Source of the DNA: DASXPG01 sp036493755
GTDB lineage: Bacteria; Gemmatimonadota; Gemmatimonadetes; Gemmatimonadales; JACORV01
Assembly (NCBI GenBank): GCA_036493755.1
Contig: DASXPG010000174.1
Coordinates: 1 to 17,733 of the forward strand
Direction: 5' to 3'
Length of the DNA stretch: 17,733 bases
Part shown: positions 14,246 to 17,733 of the stretch, in pieces
Numbering within the stretch: position 1 is the stretch's first letter
Layout: each line of letters opens with the position of its first letter
Translations under genes and position numbers: made by a program
Notes under the pieces: generated by a model
What the model saw: only the letters and a program-made list of their open reading frames with translations
The model's database searches: none
What the model was told of the DNA's origin: nothing

Positions 14246-15871
14246 ATGAGCGCGGCGGGACGGTATTGGCACACCGTCCGCCATCTCAAGCCGATTCAGT
14301 TGTACGGCCGCGTCCTCTTCCGGCTGGCTCGGCCGCGCATCGACGGCCGCGACGCGCCACCGCGACGTACCGTGAGCCGGCCCTGGGTGGCGCCCGCATC
14401 CCGGCCCATCTCGATGACCGGCCCCGATCGTTTCCGCTTCCTGAATGAAGAGCATTCGCTGTCGGATCACGGTTGGGCCGACAGCCGGTTGCCGAAGCTC
14501 TGGAACTACAACCTTCATTATTTCGACGACCTCAATGCTCTGGGCGCCGAGTCCCGTGCGTCCTGGCATGCTCCGCTGCTGACGCGCTGGGTTCGGGAAA
14601 ACAGTCCAGGGGCGGGGACGGCATGGGAGCCGTATCCGACCTCGCTGCGAATCGTCAACTGGATCAAGTGGGCGCTGGCAGGCCATTCGCTGGAGCCGGC
14701 GTGCCTGACGAGTCTGGCGGTCCAGGCGCGCTGGCTGGGAGTCAGGCTGGAGCGTCACTTGCTGGGCAACCATCTCTTCGCGAATGCGAAGGCGCTGGTG
14801 TTCGCGGGGTTGTTCTTCGAGGGAGCGGAAGCCGGCGGCTGGCTCGCCCGAGGGTTGCGCATCCTCGCGCAGGAGATGCCAGAGCAAGTGCTCGGCGATG
14901 GCGGACAGTTCGAGCGAAGCCCGATGTATCATGCGCTCGCGTTCGAGGATGTCCTGGACCTCGTCAACATCGCCGCGGTGTACGGGCGCGCGGTTGAGGC
15001 GCAGCAGTGGCGCTCCGTCGCCGAAACCATGCAGGACTGGCTGGCGGCGATGTGCCATCCCGACGGCGAAATCGGATTCTTCAACGACGCGGCGATCGGC
15101 ATCGCACCATCTCCCTCCGAGCTTTTTGCCTACGCGCAGCGGCTGGGCTTCAGGAGGCCGGCAGCGGCGGCGCCGTCACTGCTGCTCGCGGACAGCGGAT
15201 TCATTCGTCTACAGGCCGGGGACGCGACGGTCCTGCTCGATGTAGGCCCGGTGGGTCCCGACTACCTCCCTGCGCATGCCCACGCCGACACCCTTTCTTT
15301 CGAGCTGTCGCTGCGCGAACGCAGGGTCTTCGTGAATTCGGGCACATCGCTTTACGCGCCCGGCCCGGAGCGAGAGCGGCAGCGGGGAACCGCCGCGCAC
15401 AACACCGTCGAGATCGACGGTCAGAACTCATCCGAGGTCTGGGGTTCCTTTCGCGTCGCCCGGAGGGCGCGAATCCGCAATCTGTCGCTGTCCACGGGCG
15501 ACCCGCTGGTCGCCAGGTGCATGCACGACGGCTATAGCCGGTTGCCCGGGCGGCCGCTCCACCGGCGCACCTGGCGGCTGCGTCCTGACGAACTGATGAT
15601 CGAGGATGGCGTTACGGCGCGGGCAGAATCCTCGGTGGCGCGCTTTCACCTTCATCCCGACGTCGGCATCAGCGAAACCGGCCGAGACGGCGTTCGGCTG
15701 GTCGTCCCTGACGTGGGCGCGGTTGTCGTCACTGTCGTCGATGGGATCTTGGCCGTCGAGGACTCCACCTGGCACCCGGGTTTCGGTCTGGCCATGCCCA
15801 ACAAATGTCTCCGAGTCTCCTTTCAGGGCCCGCTGCTCAGAACCACCATCCGCTGGGGTGCCGGCTCCTGA
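14246..15871 (+). CDS. Heparinase II/III family protein (polysaccharide-lyase fold)
   Basis: A 541-residue protein with the two parts of this family: an alpha-helical toroid (about 80-310) and a C-terminal beta-sandwich (about 315-540). Visible motifs are NYNLHYFDD (87-95), TAWEPYPTSLRIVNWIKW (125-142), GNHLFANAKAL (174-184), GDGGQFERSPMYH (217-229) with the usual Glu-Arg and Tyr-His, PAHAHADTLSFELS (342-355), and GTAAHNTVEIDGQ (381-393). Family members cleave uronic-acid-containing polysaccharides by beta-elimination. No hydrophobic signal peptide or membrane segment is present at the N-terminus, so it looks cytoplasmic, which is odd for a glycan lyase. A role in lipid-linked precursor handling or editing is an inference only. 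The start ATG 14246 lies 4 bases after the upstream stop. The last codons overlap or abut the following glycosyltransferase gene. Confidence 0.9.
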   Translation: MSAAGRYWHTVRHLKPIQLYGRVLFRLARPRIDGRDAPPRRTVSRPWVAPASRPISMTGPDRFRFLNEEHSLSDHGWADSRLPKLWNYNLHYFDDLNALGAESRASWHAPLLTRWVRENSPGAGTAWEPYPTSLRIVNWIKWALAGHSLEPACLTSLAVQARWLGVRLERHLLGNHLFANAKALVFAGLFFEGAEAGGWLARGLRILAQEMPEQVLGDGGQFERSPMYHALAFEDVLDLVNIAAVYGRAVEAQQWRSVAETMQDWLAAMCHPDGEIGFFNDAAIGIAPSPSELFAYAQRLGFRRPAAAAPSLLLADSGFIRLQAGDATVLLDVGPVGPDYLPAHAHADTLSFELSLRERRVFVNSGTSLYAPGPERERQRGTAAHNTVEIDGQNSSEVWGSFRVARRARIRNLSLSTGDPLVARCMHDGYSRLPGRPLHRRTWRLRPDELMIEDGVTARAESSVARFHLHPDVGISETGRDGVRLVVPDVGAVVVTVVDGILAVEDSTWHPGFGLAMPNKCLRVSFQGPLLRTTIRWGAGS

Positions 15872-15879
15872 GGATCCTG

Positions 15880-17049
15880 GTGCTCACGTTCTACTATCGT
15901 CCGGATCTGAGTGCGGGGTCATTTCGCGCCACGGCCCTGGCCGAGGCGCTGCGCCGCCTGGCGCCGGCATCGCACGTGGACGTCATTACCACGCTTCCCA
16001 ACCGTTATCACTCCTTCACCGTTGCCGCCCCGGAAATCGAAGAAGCGCCGGGACTGACCGTCCGGCGCATCGCGCTGTCCCGGCATCGCAGCGGAATGGT
16101 CGACCAGTCGGCGGCGTTCGTCGCCTTCGCCCGGGCCGCCTCGCGATTTGCCGCCGGCGAGCGCTACGACGTGATCGTCGCTACGTCGAGCCGGCTCATG
16201 ACGGCTGCGTTGGCGGCGCGCATCGCCCGGCGGGGGAGAACGCCGCTGTATCTGGATATCCGCGATCTCTTCGTGGACACGATCACCGAGGTGCTGCCCC
16301 GGCCGGCGGCGTTGGTTCTGCGTCCGGCGCTTTCGGCGCTGGAGCGCTACGCGATCGGCACCGCGTCGCGCGTGAACGTGGTGTCCGCGGGTTTTCTCGA
16401 GTATCTGGGACGGCGCTATCCAGGACGCAGCTTTTCCTGCTACACCAACGGCGTGGACGAGGAATTTGCCGCCGCTGCGCCGCTCGCGCGCGCGCCCTCG
16501 CCGCGACCGGCGGGAGCCGCGACAACGACGCTGCTCTATGCTGGGAATATCGGCGAAGGGCAGGGACTCCACGCGATTGTGCCGGGGCTGGCACGAGCCG
16601 GTGGCGAGTCGCTGAAGCTGCGCATCATCGGGGACGGGAGCCGGCGATCGAGACTGCTCGAGACCCTCGAACGACAGGGCGCCCGCAATGTGGAGCTTCT
16701 TCCACCGATGCCGCGGGCGGCGCTGATCGAAGCCTATCGTGCGGCCGACGTCCTCTTTCTGCACCTCAATGCCCATGACGCCTTCACGCGCGTGCTGCCG
16801 TCCAAGATTTTCGAGTACGCCGCGATGGGAAAGCCCATGCTGGCCGGTTTATCCGGCTTCGCCGCGCGCTTCGTTCACGAGCATATTGCGAATGCCGCGG
16901 TGTTTTCCCCGTGCGACGCCGACGGCGCGATGAGCGCGCTCCGGACACTGGCGCCATTCGACGAGCCGCGCCGCGACTTCATCGCCGAGTTCGGCCGAAC
17001 CGCCATCACCGAGCGCCTGGCGCGTGATGTGCTGGCTCTTGCCGGATGA
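15880..17049 (+). CDS. GT4-family glycosyltransferase (WbuB-like)
   Basis: From GTG 15880 the protein has 389 residues with a GT-B fold. The N-terminal half opens with VLTFYYRPDLSAGSFR, followed by DVITTLPNRY and LYLDIRDLFVDT. The C-terminal half has LLYAGNIGEGQGL, LRIIGDGSRR, AADVLFLHLNAHDAF, and PSKIFEYAAMGKPMLAG with the sugar-nucleotide-binding region. This pattern is like WbuB-type transferases that add an amino-sugar such as N-acetylfucosamine; the actual donor is unknown. The start is ambiguous. GTG 15880 has TGAGGA at good spacing but cuts the first beta strand. CTG 15868 (stop-overlapping CTGA) would restore the usual RILVLTFYY opening. ATG 15805 overlaps the heparinase gene by 67 bases. 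The stop overlaps the next gene's ATG in ATGA. Confidence 0.9.
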   Translation: MLTFYYRPDLSAGSFRATALAEALRRLAPASHVDVITTLPNRYHSFTVAAPEIEEAPGLTVRRIALSRHRSGMVDQSAAFVAFARAASRFAAGERYDVIVATSSRLMTAALAARIARRGRTPLYLDIRDLFVDTITEVLPRPAALVLRPALSALERYAIGTASRVNVVSAGFLEYLGRRYPGRSFSCYTNGVDEEFAAAAPLARAPSPRPAGAATTTLLYAGNIGEGQGLHAIVPGLARAGGESLKLRIIGDGSRRSRLLETLERQGARNVELLPPMPRAALIEAYRAADVLFLHLNAHDAFTRVLPSKIFEYAAMGKPMLAGLSGFAARFVHEHIANAAVFSPCDADGAMSALRTLAPFDEPRRDFIAEFGRTAITERLARDVLALAG

Positions 17050-17733
17050 GCGCACCGACCCGGGTTCTCGTCACCGGAAGCACCGGGTTCGTCGGGCGGG
17101 CGCTGGTCGCGCACCTGAGAGCGCAGGGCATTGCGGTGACCGCCGCGAGCCGGAGCGCGGTGACCGGAACTCCCGATGTACGGCTGGTTCCGGTCGGAGA
17201 ATTGGGGCCTTCGACCGCGTGGAACGCGGCGCTGGAAGGGTGCTCGGCGGTCGTACATCTCGCCGCGCGGGTTCATCAGCTGCATGACCAGGCGCCCGAT
17301 CCGGCCGCGGAGTATCGGCGGATCAATGTGGAGGGCACCGTCGCCCTGGCACGCGCGGCGGCGGCTGCCGGAGTGAGCCGTTTCATTTTCATGAGCTCGG
17401 TCAAGGTACACGGCGAAAGTTCATCGAGACCGCTGATCGAGACCGATCCCCTGATCGGATCCGACCCGTACGCGCGCTCGAAAGCCGAAGCCGAGACGGC
17501 GTTGCTCGACCTGGCGGGCCCGATGCAGGTCATGATCATCCGGCCCCCGCTCGTGTATGGAGCTGGGGTGAAGGCCAACTTCCTGAGCATGGCGCGCTGG
17601 CTTGCTCGCGGTGTTCCTCTTCCGCTCGGCGCGGTCACCGGCAATCGGCGTTCGCTCGTTGCGCTGGACAACCTGGTCAGCCTGCTGAGTGCCTGCCTGG
17701 AATCCCGCCTGACGACCAACGAGAGTTTTCTGG
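17046..17733 (+). CDS. NAD-dependent epimerase/dehydratase (WbpV/WreQ-like, extended SDR), cut by the right edge
   Basis: 229 codons are present without a stop. ATG 17046 overlaps the previous stop (ATGA). Extended short-chain dehydrogenase features: cofactor-binding TGSTGFVG (10-17), VVHLAARVHQLHD (69-81), INVEGTVALARAA (93-105), FIFMSSVKVHGE (113-124), the catalytic YARSK (142-146), and IIRPPLVYGAGVKANFLSM (164-182). The combination of SSVKVHGE, RPPLVYGxGVKANF and PLPLGA (191-196) is what I associate with the WbpV/WreQ group. That group reduces a 4-keto intermediate to UDP-N-acetylquinovosamine and is often labelled UDP-glucose 4-epimerase family. Substrate is inference. In related loci a polyprenyl-phosphate N-acetylhexosamine-1-phosphate transferase often follows, which would lie outside the window. 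Confidence 0.88.
   Translation, partial: MSAPTRVLVTGSTGFVGRALVAHLRAQGIAVTAASRSAVTGTPDVRLVPVGELGPSTAWNAALEGCSAVVHLAARVHQLHDQAPDPAAEYRRINVEGTVALARAAAAAGVSRFIFMSSVKVHGESSSRPLIETDPLIGSDPYARSKAEAETALLDLAGPMQVMIIRPPLVYGAGVKANFLSMARWLARGVPLPLGAVTGNRRSLVALDNLVSLLSACLESRLTTNESFL

Noticed and set aside
14201..15058. 285-codon minus-strand frame opposite the heparinase-family gene
   Set aside because: Antisense to an intact, motif-rich gene, with no recognisable domain.

Overview
The window is about two thirds G+C and is filled with genes for a cell-surface polysaccharide (O-antigen or exopolysaccharide) of the Wzx/Wzy type. The set is a flippase, an O-antigen ligase/polymerase, a Wzz-type chain-length protein, three glycosyltransferases, dTDP-sugar genes, a sugar-nucleotide epimerase and decorating enzymes. 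This points to a Gram-negative, high-GC bacterium. The phylum cannot be fixed from the sequence; Gemmatimonadota, Acidobacteriota or Pseudomonadota would all fit, and that is only an impression. No rRNA, tRNA, CRISPR array, insertion sequence or phage gene was found.

Layout. (1) 1-947, minus: the N-terminal 315 codons of an NTP_transf_5-type nucleotidyltransferase, cut by the window edge. (2) 1005-2448, plus: rfbA and rfbC, two of the four dTDP-rhamnose genes, separated by 7 bases. (3) 10829-2455, minus: a six-gene operon (flippase, GT2 glycosyltransferase, O-antigen ligase/polymerase, GT4 glycosyltransferase, asparagine-synthase-type amidotransferase, sulfatase-fold membrane protein). Most of its genes overlap or nearly abut. 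It is headed by a good sigma70-like promoter (TTGAAT, 16 bases, TATAAT). (4) 11035-17733, plus: a divergent operon (Wzz-like protein, bi-domain dehydrogenase, heparinase II/III-family protein, GT4 glycosyltransferase, NAD-dependent epimerase cut by the right edge).

How the genes may work together (inference). RfbA and RfbC feed a dTDP-6-deoxyhexose pathway. The epimerase resembles the WbpV/WreQ group that makes an N-acetylquinovosamine-type precursor, so the lipid-linked initiating transferase may lie just right of the window. The glycosyltransferases assemble the repeat, the flippase exports it, the Wzy/WaaL-like protein polymerises or ligates it, and the Wzz-like protein sets chain length. 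The amidotransferase could amidate a uronic acid. The sulfatase-fold protein has Thr where sulfatases carry Cys/Ser, so it may transfer a phospho-group onto the glycan rather than remove sulfate.

The least understood parts are the bi-domain dehydrogenase plus heparinase pair, the Thr-type sulfatase-fold protein with an unclear start, and the 205-base divergent region 10830-11034. In that region the -10 box lies only a few bases from the flippase start codon, which suggests a leaderless mRNA.
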